A stretch of 64,000 nucleotides of DNA from Bin80 sp965209015 (lineage in GTDB: Bacteria > Bacteroidota > Rhodothermia > Rhodothermales > Bin80). Below the pieces are notes generated by a model. It made no database searches. It was not told where the DNA came from and was given only the letters and a program-made list of their open reading frames with translations. Numbering within the stretch: the stretch's first letter is position 1; each line of letters starts with the position of its first letter. The position numbers and the translations under genes were made by a program. Below, piece after piece: positions 35,954 to 46,125 of the stretch. The DNA lies in contig OZ242367.1 of the NCBI GenBank assembly GCA_965209015.1, positions 1,116,001 to 1,180,000 on the forward strand, written 5' to 3'.

Positions 35954-36562
35954 TCAAGGCGTGTTCTGAAAGTTAATGCGCTCGTCGGACGGGAGGTCAT
36001 CAAGGCTCGCATTCTGACTCCTCTGCAATGCCCGCACATATGCGACAATGGCCCATCGGTCTGCAACAGGAATTTGCTGTGCATAGCTGGGCATGCTACG
36101 CACTCCCTGGGTAATGACCTCATAAAGGTATCCATCTTCTATGGTACGCAACCGGTCCGTATGGAAACCGATAGGAACGAACCCATAGCCACCAGTCATC
36201 ACAATGCCCTGTCCATCTCCGGCTTCGCCATGGCAGACATTACAGTAAATTGCGTAGCGCTCTCGTCCGCGATTTGCGAAATCAACGGTATAGTCAACCG
36301 GCATGATGGGCACATAGCTACCATCCGAATTACGTCCTGTATGAAAACCAACATCTTCACGGAGCATCCCCCGAGCGACGGTACCAGAGACGGGAGGTCG
36401 CATGGCACGGCCATCAGCAAAAAAGGGATTCGCTTCCTGAGCTTCAAATCGCTCCATGGCATCCATATTTGGATTGATATGGATGGGGGTATCTTCCTTC
36501 AAGCTGCCACGACAACCACTAAGGATAACCACAAATCCTAGGAAGAAGAAGATCTTGTTCAT
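35954..36562 (-). CDS. actE: Alternative complex III monohaem cytochrome c subunit ActE
   Basis: About 202 residues from the ATG at 36562, which gives a lipoprotein signal (MNKIFFFLGFVVILSGC) whose Cys should carry lipid on the outer side of the inner membrane. A further upstream Met at 36610 would overlap actD. The CNVCH haem site with GEAGDGQG and a later SMPSYAQQIP Met ligand define a class I-like cytochrome c. It passes electrons from the ACIII core to the oxidase. Confidence 0.88.
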   Translation of the reverse strand: MNKIFFFLGFVVILSGCRGSLKEDTPIHINPNMDAMERFEAQEANPFFADGRAMRPPVSGTVARGMLREDVGFHTGRNSDGSYVPIMPVDYTVDFANRGRERYAIYCNVCHGEAGDGQGIVMTGGYGFVPIGFHTDRLRTIEDGYLYEVITQGVRSMPSYAQQIPVADRWAIVAYVRALQRSQNASLDDLPSDERINFQNTP

Positions 36563-36563
36563 T

Positions 36564-37178
36564 CTAGGCCGTACGCAATTCTGAATATCCATGATCATGA
36601 ATGACTTCAACTGATTTTGCGCCTGCTTCGTTGAGGAGTAATTCTGTTTGCTCTAAATCAAAACTAGGGTCGCTGGCGGCGATATGCAGAAAAAATGCAT
36701 CATCGGTCACACGTGAAAAATCACGGGAGTAAAAAAGTGGGTTATACGGGCGTGGAAGGCCATTCAAAACAAGCATCCCACCCACCGCAGACAGCGCAGA
36801 AAGTAGAACCGTGAGTTCAAACATAATCGGAATTGACGGCTCAATCGCAAAGAAAGGTTTTCCGCTGATATTCATCGGGTAATCAATTGCGGATGTCCAC
36901 CATTGCAACCACGTTGCCAGTGCTAATCCAGCTATACCGCCAGAGAGAGCAATGTATCCAATTTTGGACTGCCCAAGCCCCATTGAACGATCCATACCAT
37001 GAATTGGAAAGGGGGAGTGCGTATCAAAGTGACGATAGCCAGACGAATGGATCTTACGGGCGGCAGAAACTAATACGCCTGGGTTCGGGAATTCGGCCAA
37101 AAGCCCATAGACACCATCTTTACGGGCTTTGTAGATCCCCATAGACGTCTTTATGCTCTGAACAATGTTTTTTAACAT
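36564..37178 (-). CDS. actD: Alternative complex III subunit ActD (DUF3341)
   Basis: 204 residues. N-terminal soluble part with YGLLAEFPNPGVLVSAARKIHSSGYRHFDTHSPFPIHGMDRSMGL, then two membrane helices (about 73-95 and 118-140) and a soluble C-terminus, the DUF3341 layout. Structural subunit near ActB and ActC. One base separates it from actE and six from actC. Confidence 0.88.
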   Translation of the reverse strand: MLKNIVQSIKTSMGIYKARKDGVYGLLAEFPNPGVLVSAARKIHSSGYRHFDTHSPFPIHGMDRSMGLGQSKIGYIALSGGIAGLALATWLQWWTSAIDYPMNISGKPFFAIEPSIPIMFELTVLLSALSAVGGMLVLNGLPRPYNPLFYSRDFSRVTDDAFFLHIAASDPSFDLEQTELLLNEAGAKSVEVIHDHGYSELRTA

Positions 37179-37184
37179 CTAGAT

Positions 37185-38597
37185 CTAAGCTTGGGACGAT
37201 TTATTCTCAGCATCATGGTCATCATAGTAATGGGGATCACTTTCTGGGAGTAACATTTTCACCTCTGCCATTGCAACCATAGGCAGAAAACGGAGGAAGA
37301 TCAGAAACAGCGTGAGAAAAAGTCCAAATGATCCCACAAAGGTAAGAACATCAATCATTGTAGGATTGAAGTAATCCCAGCTACTCGGTAGATAGTCGCG
37401 ATGAAGACTGGTCACCGTAATCACAAACCGCTCAAACCACATTCCAATATTCACGATGATTGAGGTCACGAAAAGGAAAGGAATACTCCGCCGGAGACGT
37501 TTGATCCAGAAGAATTGTGGGAAGAGCAAATTACAGGACATCATGATCCAGTAGGCCCACGCGTAGGGGCCCGTCGCACGGTTCAGGAATGCATACTGCT
37601 CGTATTCAACTTGTGAGTACCAAGCAATAAAGAACTCTGTGATGTAGGCAAAGCCAACTATCGATCCGGTGAGAAGAATGATGATAGCCATCTTCTCTAA
37701 GTGGTCCATGGTAATGATGTTCTGAATTCCGTAGATCTTTCGTGCAAGGATGAGTAGCGTCATCACCATCGCGAATCCAGAAAAAATGGCCCCCGCAACA
37801 AAGTAAGGGGGAAATATAGTGGTATGCCAGCCAGGGATAATACTGATAGCAAAGTCAAACGAAACCACGGAATGCACACTCAAAACCAATGGTGTGGCCA
37901 AGGCCGCCAAGAGTAAGTAGGTCTTTTCATAATTACGCCAGTGACGATTCGCGCCGCTCCAGCCGAGAGAGAAGAAGCCGAAAATACGACGGCGTAGTAG
38001 GTTACGAGCCCGATCCCGAAGAGTCGCCAGATCAGGTACTAAACCAATATACCAGAATACAAGAGACACGGTAAAGTAGACACTGACGGCAAAGACATCC
38101 CACAGGAGTGGGCTCTTAAACTGAGGCCACATTTCCATTTGATTCGGGAGGGGGAGTGTCCAGTAAATGACCCAGACCCGTCCAACATGGATCGTGGGAA
38201 ACAATAACGCACAAATGACTGCGAAAATGGTCATCGCCTCAGCACTTCGATTAATAGCAGTGCGCCACTGCTGCCGAAAGAGAAACAGGATTGCAGAGAT
38301 CAGTGTGCCGGCATGTCCAATCCCAACCCAGAACACGAAGTTGACAATGGGCCATCCCCACCCAACCGGATTATTATTTCCCCAGACGCCGACTCCATTC
38401 CATACCAGATAGGCAATCATCAGTAAGAGAACACATAACAGAGTGGAGGACAAGGCTATAGCCATGTACCACACGGAAGGAGGACGTTTTTCTGTATGAT
38501 AAGAGACCAACTGGGTGATATCGTGAAGCCCCAGGTTTCCCGTGACTAGCGGAGGCTCTGCGGGGAGCGTAACGGTCTTGTCAGTGGATGCAGACAC
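37185..38597 (-). CDS. actC: Alternative complex III subunit ActC (NrfD-like)
   Basis: 470 residues, about ten helices, with the NrfD/polysulphide-reductase-like motifs VGIGHAGTLISAILFLFRQQWRTAINRSAEAMTIF and LSVHSVVSFDFAISIIPGWHTTIFPPYFVAGAIFSGFAMV. It is probably the main quinol-oxidising membrane subunit. The His in the IGHAG helix and the acidic residues on the periplasmic side are as expected for the family. Confidence 0.92.
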   Translation of the reverse strand: MSASTDKTVTLPAEPPLVTGNLGLHDITQLVSYHTEKRPPSVWYMAIALSSTLLCVLLLMIAYLVWNGVGVWGNNNPVGWGWPIVNFVFWVGIGHAGTLISAILFLFRQQWRTAINRSAEAMTIFAVICALLFPTIHVGRVWVIYWTLPLPNQMEMWPQFKSPLLWDVFAVSVYFTVSLVFWYIGLVPDLATLRDRARNLLRRRIFGFFSLGWSGANRHWRNYEKTYLLLAALATPLVLSVHSVVSFDFAISIIPGWHTTIFPPYFVAGAIFSGFAMVMTLLILARKIYGIQNIITMDHLEKMAIIILLTGSIVGFAYITEFFIAWYSQVEYEQYAFLNRATGPYAWAYWIMMSCNLLFPQFFWIKRLRRSIPFLFVTSIIVNIGMWFERFVITVTSLHRDYLPSSWDYFNPTMIDVLTFVGSFGLFLTLFLIFLRFLPMVAMAEVKMLLPESDPHYYDDHDAENKSSQA

Positions 38598-38621
38598 TTC
38601 GGAGATAGATAATTCTGAGGG

Positions 38622-41600
38622 TTATAGTGATCCTGCAGGCTCTAGGTCCTGATTTGGGTTACGCACGCGTGCCAGATATGAGACCCGTGGTTTTATATTC
38701 AACTCAGCCAGCAACTTGTAAGCTCGAGGATTTCGCATAGACTGGCTAACTTGGCTCTGCTCATCATTGAGGTCCCCGAACGTGATGGCTTCAGCCGGGC
38801 AGGCCTGTTGACAAGCCGTAGTAACTTCATCACGGTGCAAGGGACGATCCTCCAGTCCAGCACGTTTCTGCGTCTCACGAATTCGTTGCACACAGAACGA
38901 ACATTTTTCCATCACCCCCCGGAAACGAATGGACACATTCGGATTCTGCGCCATCTGCACAGTTTCTGGGATCGTCTTGGACCAATTGTAAAAATTATAT
39001 CTGCGAACCTTATAAGGGCAGTTATTGGCACAGTAACGGGTTCCAATGCATCGGTTGTAGATCATCTGATTCGTGCCGTCGGGAGAGTGTACGGTTGCGG
39101 CAACCGGGCAAACAGATTCACAGGGAGCATTTTCACAGTGCTGGCATGGCATGGGCTGCATGACGATTTGTGGATCAGCATCCAGTCCTTCGTCCCCGTC
39201 AGTCACAAAGTAGCGGTCAACTCGAAGCCAATGTAGTTCTCGTCCATGTCCAATCTCATCTTTACCGACAACTTGAATATTATTCTCTGCCTGACAGGCA
39301 ATAATGCAAACATTGCAACCGGTACAGGTATTCAGGTCAATCACCATTCCCCACTGGTTCTGCCAGTAATCACTATCACGATATGCCGCCGACTTGGTGG
39401 GGTGCTGATCCTTCCACAGCTCGGGATAATTCTGAAAATCAGTTTTCACGTCCGAACTAGGTGTAGGGACTTCATCCTGCAGGGGGAATGCCGGATCTGT
39501 ACGGTACTCATCTAAGGTCGCCATTCGAATCAGCGGACGAGCTTCCGTATCAAGGATACCATGGTCCTGCGTAGTTACAACAACCCACTTACGCCCGGTA
39601 GCAGTAATCTCCACTCCGGCAGATACAGGTTTCGCCTGCAGGTCTCGGAGTTGCGCAACATTTGAACCTACGCCAGTAGCAAGAGTGCCTCGGGAATAGA
39701 TATCTGTTTCGTCATCTTTGTCCCAAAAGGGAGTGTCCCGTTCAGGGCGAGTCGTAGAAATATCGCGACCATACCCCAGCGTGACAGATATGGTGTCGTC
39801 AGCGTGTCCGGGAAGAATCCAGATCGGCAGTTCAACCTCTTGTCCATTGATTGCTAAGGTCACGAGGTCAGATTCGTATCGACCTTTGGAATATTTGCAG
39901 ACGAGTCCCAGTCTCTCGGCGGTTTGGGGGCTGAGGACTGCGACGTTGTCCCACACAATCTTCGTGATGGGGTCTGGAAGTTCTTGACACCAAGCATTAT
40001 TCGCATAACTACCATCCAGAACGGTTGAATCTAGACGAATCACGAGCTCTAGACCATCTTCTTTGTCGGGGAGTTGTCCAGTAAAAGAGACTTCGGCGGT
40101 CGCTGGGGAGAATTCGGTATCTTCCAAATAGCCATTATGTAGTACTTGGCGCCATGTCGCTTCAAAATCCTGTTCGCCCAAAACAGGTCTCCAGGTATCA
40201 CGCACTAGATCGTAGCCTTTGCGATATTCTCCACTGGCAACTGTGCCGAGAATTTCTGTTTCACTTCTGGCATCATCGTACAGCGGAGCTATTAAGGGCT
40301 GAATAGGAGTGAGGGTTCCATTCCATGAACGACCATCTCCCCAAGATTCCAGATAATGAGATTGGGGGATATGCCATGTACTAGCCTGTGCCGTTTCGTC
40401 AACGTGCAATCCTAGATGCACCGTGTTTGTAACATATCCCATTGCACCCTGAAAATCCAGAGCGACAGGGGCATCATACACGGGATTGACACCGAGGATA
40501 AGCAGTAGATCAATCTGCCCTGACCGCATATCTTCCACAAGTGCGGGAAGTTCCTGAGACTGGGGGGTGTATATAGCTTCACCAGCATCCAAGAGTGTAA
40601 TGGTAGTACCGACCGCCCCAATTGCCTCATTCATAACGGCACAAAGTGCATGAACTTCGGGTGGTTGCGTTTCACCCGCAACGATGATGCAACGTCCGTT
40701 GGTGCTTTGCAAGTCACTTGCGAGCTCGGACACAAACGATTCGGGGGTGCCACCAGAATTAATTCCAAGGGCTGAGGCGAGGTCGCCGGCTAATTGCGTA
40801 ATCAGATCGGACCGCATTCGCATGCGATGATCTGCCATTGTGCCTGTGGTAGTATAGGTGCTTTCAATCACATACAACCGGCTCATCCGGTCTTCTGTAC
40901 CGGTTAACTTGCGCCCTTGAGCAAACGAAAACGTGTTCCGGCCACCATTCTTGGCGTGAGGGCCGAGAAAATCTGCATCTAAGCTTACGATCACATCTGC
41001 ATTCCCAAAGTCATAGACGGGACGCAATGGTTGACCATAGGCAATCTGGAGTCCGAGAGTTTCAAAATCGTCGCCCTCACTACGATAATCAATCCACTGA
41101 GTATTGGGAAACTGATTTTCAAGTTGTGCACGAAGGCGCGCACGCGTGGGGGAGCTATCTGGGGCTGCAAGAACGGCAACGCGGCGGGAAGCATTCGGCA
41201 ACCCCTCACATACGGATACAAATTCTTCCCATCGTGCAGGGGTTCCTGCACGAAGAATTTTTTGAGATCGGTCGGGGTCATAAAGCTGAAGCAGAGAAGC
41301 TTGTTCAAACACACCAGAAGATCCAGATGCATCAGGATGCTCAAGATTTCCTTCAACTTTGACAGGACGACCGTCATAACTTTTCACAAGGAGTGGACGA
41401 AGTACCCCACGAAAATTTATGGCGCTTGCGTAATGCAATGCGACACCGGGAATGAGCTCTTCTGGGCGGTCAGAGAATGGCATGATGTACTCAACTGGAC
41501 GTCGGCAGGCAGCTAAGCCGGCAATTGCCATTGAAGCTCCCAACAACTGCATGAAGTGTCGCCGATTACTCCCAGAGGGGGTATCACTTGCACCGGGAAT

Positions 41601-41717
41601 CAATTCCTCCGAGGCCATTTCGATAAGGCCTGGATTCTGCTCAAGGTGCGGGCGACTACGCCACATTTTTCGCTCCGAAACCGAATAGGTATCGTTGACT
41701 ATAGGAAGGGGGATCAT
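38622..41717 (-). CDS. actB: Alternative complex III large iron-sulphur subunit ActB
   Basis: 1031 residues. Fusion of a molybdopterin-oxidoreductase-like domain, which holds no cofactor in known ACIII, with a C-terminal ferredoxin-like part. A twin-arginine motif (RRHFMQLLGAS, near 52) predicts Tat export. The Cys clusters CTGCNVCIIAC, CQHCENAPCESVC, CIGTRYCANNC and CSFCVQRI...CQQAC lie at about 795-965 and should hold three 4Fe-4S and one 3Fe-4S centre. It sits on the periplasmic side of the complex and is fed by the membrane subunits. Next gene 12 bases downstream of actA. Confidence 0.95.
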   Translation of the reverse strand: MIPLPIVNDTYSVSERKMWRSRPHLEQNPGLIEMASEELIPGASDTPSGSNRRHFMQLLGASMAIAGLAACRRPVEYIMPFSDRPEELIPGVALHYASAINFRGVLRPLLVKSYDGRPVKVEGNLEHPDASGSSGVFEQASLLQLYDPDRSQKILRAGTPARWEEFVSVCEGLPNASRRVAVLAAPDSSPTRARLRAQLENQFPNTQWIDYRSEGDDFETLGLQIAYGQPLRPVYDFGNADVIVSLDADFLGPHAKNGGRNTFSFAQGRKLTGTEDRMSRLYVIESTYTTTGTMADHRMRMRSDLITQLAGDLASALGINSGGTPESFVSELASDLQSTNGRCIIVAGETQPPEVHALCAVMNEAIGAVGTTITLLDAGEAIYTPQSQELPALVEDMRSGQIDLLLILGVNPVYDAPVALDFQGAMGYVTNTVHLGLHVDETAQASTWHIPQSHYLESWGDGRSWNGTLTPIQPLIAPLYDDARSETEILGTVASGEYRKGYDLVRDTWRPVLGEQDFEATWRQVLHNGYLEDTEFSPATAEVSFTGQLPDKEDGLELVIRLDSTVLDGSYANNAWCQELPDPITKIVWDNVAVLSPQTAERLGLVCKYSKGRYESDLVTLAINGQEVELPIWILPGHADDTISVTLGYGRDISTTRPERDTPFWDKDDETDIYSRGTLATGVGSNVAQLRDLQAKPVSAGVEITATGRKWVVVTTQDHGILDTEARPLIRMATLDEYRTDPAFPLQDEVPTPSSDVKTDFQNYPELWKDQHPTKSAAYRDSDYWQNQWGMVIDLNTCTGCNVCIIACQAENNIQVVGKDEIGHGRELHWLRVDRYFVTDGDEGLDADPQIVMQPMPCQHCENAPCESVCPVAATVHSPDGTNQMIYNRCIGTRYCANNCPYKVRRYNFYNWSKTIPETVQMAQNPNVSIRFRGVMEKCSFCVQRIRETQKRAGLEDRPLHRDEVTTACQQACPAEAITFGDLNDEQSQVSQSMRNPRAYKLLAELNIKPRVSYLARVRNPNQDLEPAGSL

Positions 41718-41729
41718 GGGCTCTAGGTA

Positions 41730-42377
41730 TCAATAGTGGCAGGCACTACAATTCGTAGGTGGACGAATACCATCCTGCTTGATCCGGGTCAAATTATCTT
41801 CCAAAAATCCTGCACTGTGAACATAGCCCATGGTGGTAATGTCTTCATTAGGTCGAAGATATTTTTCCGGTTCTCGATGGCATTCAAGACACCATCCCAT
41901 AGATAGTGGTTCAACGAGTCGAACAACATCCATTTGGTCTATTCGTCCATGACAGGTCTCGCAACCGACTCCATTGTTAACATGCGCCGCATGGCTAAAG
42001 TGAGCATAATCAGGCAAATGGTGAATCTTAACCCATGGGATAGAGGACCCCTCGGACCAACTTGCACGCACTGGCAATAGCTCAGTACTTTGTGGAAGAA
42101 CGACTTCATGACAGTTCATACAAGTTTCAGTTGCTGGTACGTTTGATACGTCAGCAACTTCTACAAAATTGTGACAATAGCGACAGTCTAGGCCTAATTG
42201 ATCGACATGTAACCGGTGACTGTAGGCTACAGGTTGTTCGGGTGCATAGCCAACGTCCGTGTATTCAGGCGAAAAATAGTACCAAACTAAAAATACTACG
42301 AGAACGCCACTTCCAAGAAGAGCCACCACGGAAAGGTGTGGGAGTGTGTTAGACTTCTTGGGGAAAATTTGAGGCAT
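41730..42377 (-). CDS. actA: Alternative complex III pentahaem cytochrome ActA
   Basis: 215 residues. One N-terminal membrane helix (about 15-35), then five CxxCH haem sites: CRYCH, CMNCH, CETCH, CLECH and CSACH. It is the multihaem wire of the complex and the first gene of the operon. The CSACH site is almost at the C-terminus, as in other ActA proteins. Confidence 0.93.
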   Translation of the reverse strand: MPQIFPKKSNTLPHLSVVALLGSGVLVVFLVWYYFSPEYTDVGYAPEQPVAYSHRLHVDQLGLDCRYCHNFVEVADVSNVPATETCMNCHEVVLPQSTELLPVRASWSEGSSIPWVKIHHLPDYAHFSHAAHVNNGVGCETCHGRIDQMDVVRLVEPLSMGWCLECHREPEKYLRPNEDITTMGYVHSAGFLEDNLTRIKQDGIRPPTNCSACHY

Positions 42378-42453
42378 GATTTAGCCGATTTCTCTCTCAG
42401 GTACGGCAAATTTACTACATAAACTGACACGACTGTATAAGTTCGCAAAAATA

Positions 42454-42465
42454 TTGAATATTCAA
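42454..42465. promoter_or_regulatory. Palindrome upstream of the actA operon
   Basis: TTGAATATTCAA, a perfect 12-base palindrome about 80 bases before the actA start. It resembles a dimeric regulator site, though its spacer is two bases shorter than the FNR/CRP consensus. The regulator is unknown. Confidence 0.25.
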
Positions 42466-42569
42466 CAATTCTTAACCCTAGTGCCTCCTTACATAGTTTC
42501 AAAATATTTATGATCGTTTTCCTGAGATTTCGATTCTCCTTCATGTAATCAGATTGGTAAAGACAATAA

Positions 42570-44006
42570 TCAGCCATGATCAAGATTTTCCTGGTTGATC
42601 CCCGACGAAGTCGAAATCAATTTGTTGGTCATCTGAAAAAAACGAAGAGTAAACATGATTGAGGCAACCAATAAACCAACCACCAGTCCCCACCAGAACC
42701 CCTCGGGGCCCATGCCTAATCCATATCCAAGCCCGAGTCCGGTCGGCATGCCGATCAACCAGTATGCAATAAAGCCCAGAACCAGAGGGATTCGAGTATC
42801 TTTTAGCCCTCTTAGTGCTCCAAGTGCAGTGGCCTGTAGTCCATCAAAAAGCTGAAAGATAGCTGCAATACCCAGCAAACTGATCACTTGTAGGGCAGTC
42901 GGGGTATTTATTGGATCTTCCAAATCAAGGTAAATGCCCGTAACTATATGTGGGGCAAAAAGGAATAGAAGCGCTGTACAGGACATAAACAGAAAGGATA
43001 AAGTTAACCCTGCATATCCAGAAATCGCAGCGGACGAGGGGTCCCTCGCTCCAATATTTTGGCCAACTCGAACGGACGTCGCAATTCCAATTCCGAGTGG
43101 AACCATGTAAGTAATCGCGGCGGATTGGATTGCAATCTGATGTGCCGCAATTTGGATCGCACCAAATGTACCAACCAGGAAGGCGGTTGAGCTGAAGAGG
43201 GTTACTTCAAGACCGATAGATCCCCCAATGGGGAGCCCTACGTAAAGAAGCTCACGAAAATAACGGAAGTCAGGCGTTCGGAGTTTACGGAACACGCCAT
43301 AGACTCGATACGGATCTTTGAAAATCACGTAGAGGGCAATACAGGCAAACATAAACCAGTAGACAATCGTCGTTGCCCATCCAGTACCAACAAGACCAAG
43401 TTTTGGAAGGCCGAAGTTTCCAAACATCAAGCCATAATTAGCAACGATATTGAGAATGATTCCCATCACAATGATTACCGTAACCGGCAGTGGGCGCGCA
43501 ATAGCTTCGACAAAGTTACGCAGAGCGTTGAACCACATGAAAGGAAGGAACCCCCACATGGAGGCGCGCAGGTATCCCTGTGCATATTCTATTGTCGTTG
43601 CATCTTGCTCCATGAGTTGCCAGGGTAGATATGCATTCCATAAAATGACCAATACCGGTAAGGAAAAGATCAAGGCTAGCCATAGGGCTTGGCGCACAGT
43701 TCGACCAATGGGATCATGCTCACCTGCACCGTATGCCTGAGACACCATGGGCCCCACCGCCAGAAGAGTTCCGATTCCGATCAATGCAAACAAAAAATAG
43801 GTAGCATTCCCGAGTGCAACACCTGCAAGTTCCTGTGGCCCCAGTCGTCCAACCATCATGACATCAATAAACCCATTACTGATTTGCCCGAGTTGAGTAG
43901 CGACGATCGGAGCCGAAAGGATCATAACTCGTCTGGCTTCATTCCAGATTCGGTAGTACTGACGGGGGCTCGTAGTATCTAAATTCATTCGGTATGGATC
44001 ATGCAT
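42570..44006 (-). CDS. MATE-family efflux transporter
   Basis: 478 residues, twelve helices in the MATE two-lobe layout. The N-terminus has LSAPIVATQLGQISNGFIDVMMVGRLGPQELAGVALGN and the second lobe the matching PLGIGIATSVRVGQNIGARDPSSAAISGY. Probably extrudes cationic compounds with Na+ or H+ counterflow; substrate not readable. It is divergent from the LVIVD gene with a 38-base gap. Confidence 0.9.
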   Translation of the reverse strand: MHDPYRMNLDTTSPRQYYRIWNEARRVMILSAPIVATQLGQISNGFIDVMMVGRLGPQELAGVALGNATYFLFALIGIGTLLAVGPMVSQAYGAGEHDPIGRTVRQALWLALIFSLPVLVILWNAYLPWQLMEQDATTIEYAQGYLRASMWGFLPFMWFNALRNFVEAIARPLPVTVIIVMGIILNIVANYGLMFGNFGLPKLGLVGTGWATTIVYWFMFACIALYVIFKDPYRVYGVFRKLRTPDFRYFRELLYVGLPIGGSIGLEVTLFSSTAFLVGTFGAIQIAAHQIAIQSAAITYMVPLGIGIATSVRVGQNIGARDPSSAAISGYAGLTLSFLFMSCTALLFLFAPHIVTGIYLDLEDPINTPTALQVISLLGIAAIFQLFDGLQATALGALRGLKDTRIPLVLGFIAYWLIGMPTGLGLGYGLGMGPEGFWWGLVVGLLVASIMFTLRFFQMTNKLISTSSGINQENLDHG

Positions 44007-44044
44007 CTGCTGGGACAGGTTTCAGCGACTTAACTTATCATTGA

Positions 44045-45934
44045 ATGATGCTGTTACTGTTTATTGGGTTACTTTTCCAGGTCAACCTTTCGGTTGAATC
44101 TCCCGAGCACGTTAAAATTTTACCATCATCCACATCTTTACAGGTGGGTGAGACCATCAGTTTTTCGGCGGAGGCTTATACTGACGAGGGCAGGATGATT
44201 CCCAATTTGAGTCCAAGGTGGCATATTACTGACTATGCTATCGCGACGGTTGACCAAACTGGAGTGGTACGGGCCGTTGGACCGGGTCGTGCAATTGTGG
44301 TTGCGGTCATGAGTGGAAAACCTGGGTATGCAGAGATCACAGTAGAGCAGGGGGACGATGCACGTCTTGTTGCCGACCTGCCCGTTTCTCCCCTACTCTC
44401 CGGTACAAGCGTTCCCATTAAAGTTACGATGAACGGTTTGAATCCAGAGCGCCGAATTCGATATAAGAGTAACAATATTAACGTGGCAACTGTTGATCGC
44501 AATGGTTATGTACACGCGAAAAATCCAGGTTCTACGACGGTAACTGTTCGTGCGAATGGAATCACAGACTCGTTGGATGTGAAGGTGATTGAGAATCCGG
44601 CGGTGTCCTATCAGATTGCGCAGAACCGTTATATCGTTCGGCAGGGCGATGTGGTACGTTTTCGTATTCAGGCCGTGGATGAGGATGGAAATGAAGTCAA
44701 GGAGGTTTATCCAGTGTGGGAAGCTTCCGGTGGTGGACTGTACATGAGTAGCGAAGGTGCCGAGGGAGTATTTGTGGCTGAGGAACCGCTTGATTATTCA
44801 ATCACCGCCCACATCGGCGAAACCATTCAGCGTTCGATCATTCTTCCAGTAGAACCACGAATCCATAAAGAGACACTGGTCGCTGTAGGTCGGGGGGCGA
44901 TCTCGCATCATCACTCCGGAGACATGTGGGCGTTTGAAGGTGTAGATGGCCAAAATTATGCGTATGTTGGCACCTTCATGCATGACTGGATGAAGGTTTT
45001 TGACGTGACAGCCCCCGAACGTCCGCTTTTGACAGATTCGCTCCAGGTGGATGCACGGCGGATCAATGATGTGAAGATTCACGAGGGCAACCGCCTTGCG
45101 GTGATCACCCGCGAAGGGGCATCCAATCGGCGAAACGGCATCGTCATTCTAGATCTTTCAGATCCAGCGCACCCCGAGATTTTTTCGGAGTACACGCAAA
45201 CTGTCACCGGAGGCGTTCATAATGTATGGATTGAAGGGGACCTCATCTATGCGTGCCACAACGGAACGAACGCGCTACATATTATTGACATTTCTGATCC
45301 CATTCATCCCAAGGAAGTCGGTCGATGGGAACTGGATAGGGAAGAAAAAACGCTCCATGATGTGATCATTCAGGAGGGGTACGCATATCTATCCTATTGG
45401 GATGACGGGGTTGTTGTTTTGGATGTCGGAGCAGGATCTCATGGCGGCACTGCCATAAATCCAGTGGTGGTCAGCCGGCTCTCCTATCCTGAGGGCAATA
45501 CCCATGTCGCGTGGAGACATGGTCGTTATCTGTTTGTAGGCGACGAAATTTGGCCGGATAATTATAACGTAAGCAAGCCCTTAGATGCAAGAGGCTACAT
45601 CCATGTTCTAGATATGTCAGATATAAATGCTCCCGTAGAAGTTGCCAAATATGAGGTACCTGACGCCGGTGCACATAATGTATGGGTAGAGGAAGATCGT
45701 TTATATGTAGGATATTACCAAGGCGGATTACGCGTAGTAGATATCAGTGGGGAACTAAGAGGTGATCTGTATCGACAGGGCAGGGAAGTCGCTCATATTC
45801 TGACCACGGATGAAAAGTCCATGGTTCCGGGATGGCCCATGACTTGGGGAGCTCAGATCTTTAAGGGACATATCTATACTTCAGACTTGAATAGTGGTCT
45901 CTGGATTGCAAGACTTGCCCCCATCAGACCATAG
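44045..45934 (+). CDS. Surface protein with Ig-like (BIG2) domains and LVIVD repeats
   Basis: 629 residues. A short hydrophobic start (about 1-18) acts as a signal peptide. Then come three bacterial Ig-like units at roughly 22-98, 103-180 and 185-265 (typified by SLQVGETISFSAEAYTDEG, GVVRAVGPGRAIVVA). From about 275 to the end are LVIVD-type repeats, a propeller-like fold with DVTAPERPLL, DLSDPAHPEIF, DISDPIHPKEVG and DMSDINAPVEVA units. Such proteins are probably surface exposed; the ligand is unknown. The next gene lies 190 bases downstream. Confidence 0.8.
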   Translation: MMLLLFIGLLFQVNLSVESPEHVKILPSSTSLQVGETISFSAEAYTDEGRMIPNLSPRWHITDYAIATVDQTGVVRAVGPGRAIVVAVMSGKPGYAEITVEQGDDARLVADLPVSPLLSGTSVPIKVTMNGLNPERRIRYKSNNINVATVDRNGYVHAKNPGSTTVTVRANGITDSLDVKVIENPAVSYQIAQNRYIVRQGDVVRFRIQAVDEDGNEVKEVYPVWEASGGGLYMSSEGAEGVFVAEEPLDYSITAHIGETIQRSIILPVEPRIHKETLVAVGRGAISHHHSGDMWAFEGVDGQNYAYVGTFMHDWMKVFDVTAPERPLLTDSLQVDARRINDVKIHEGNRLAVITREGASNRRNGIVILDLSDPAHPEIFSEYTQTVTGGVHNVWIEGDLIYACHNGTNALHIIDISDPIHPKEVGRWELDREEKTLHDVIIQEGYAYLSYWDDGVVVLDVGAGSHGGTAINPVVVSRLSYPEGNTHVAWRHGRYLFVGDEIWPDNYNVSKPLDARGYIHVLDMSDINAPVEVAKYEVPDAGAHNVWVEEDRLYVGYYQGGLRVVDISGELRGDLYRQGREVAHILTTDEKSMVPGWPMTWGAQIFKGHIYTSDLNSGLWIARLAPIRP

Positions 45935-46125
45935 TAGGGGCTCTTCCGTTCAGAGGTTATTTACCTTGATCAATGGAAGGGATCATTCATGTTCTATCTT
46001 ACCGTTCTTTGACCTTGACAATTGCATCACGTCACTTATACGCAGGAAAAGATCAACTATAAAGTGCTTGAATTCGCTCTAATCTCACATATTTCATTCA
46101 CAACTTGTTACTCTAACTCACTGTA

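Noticed and set aside
42454..42465. FNR/CRP box upstream of actA
   Set aside because: The palindrome is two bases too short in its spacer for the consensus; kept only as a generic regulatory palindrome.
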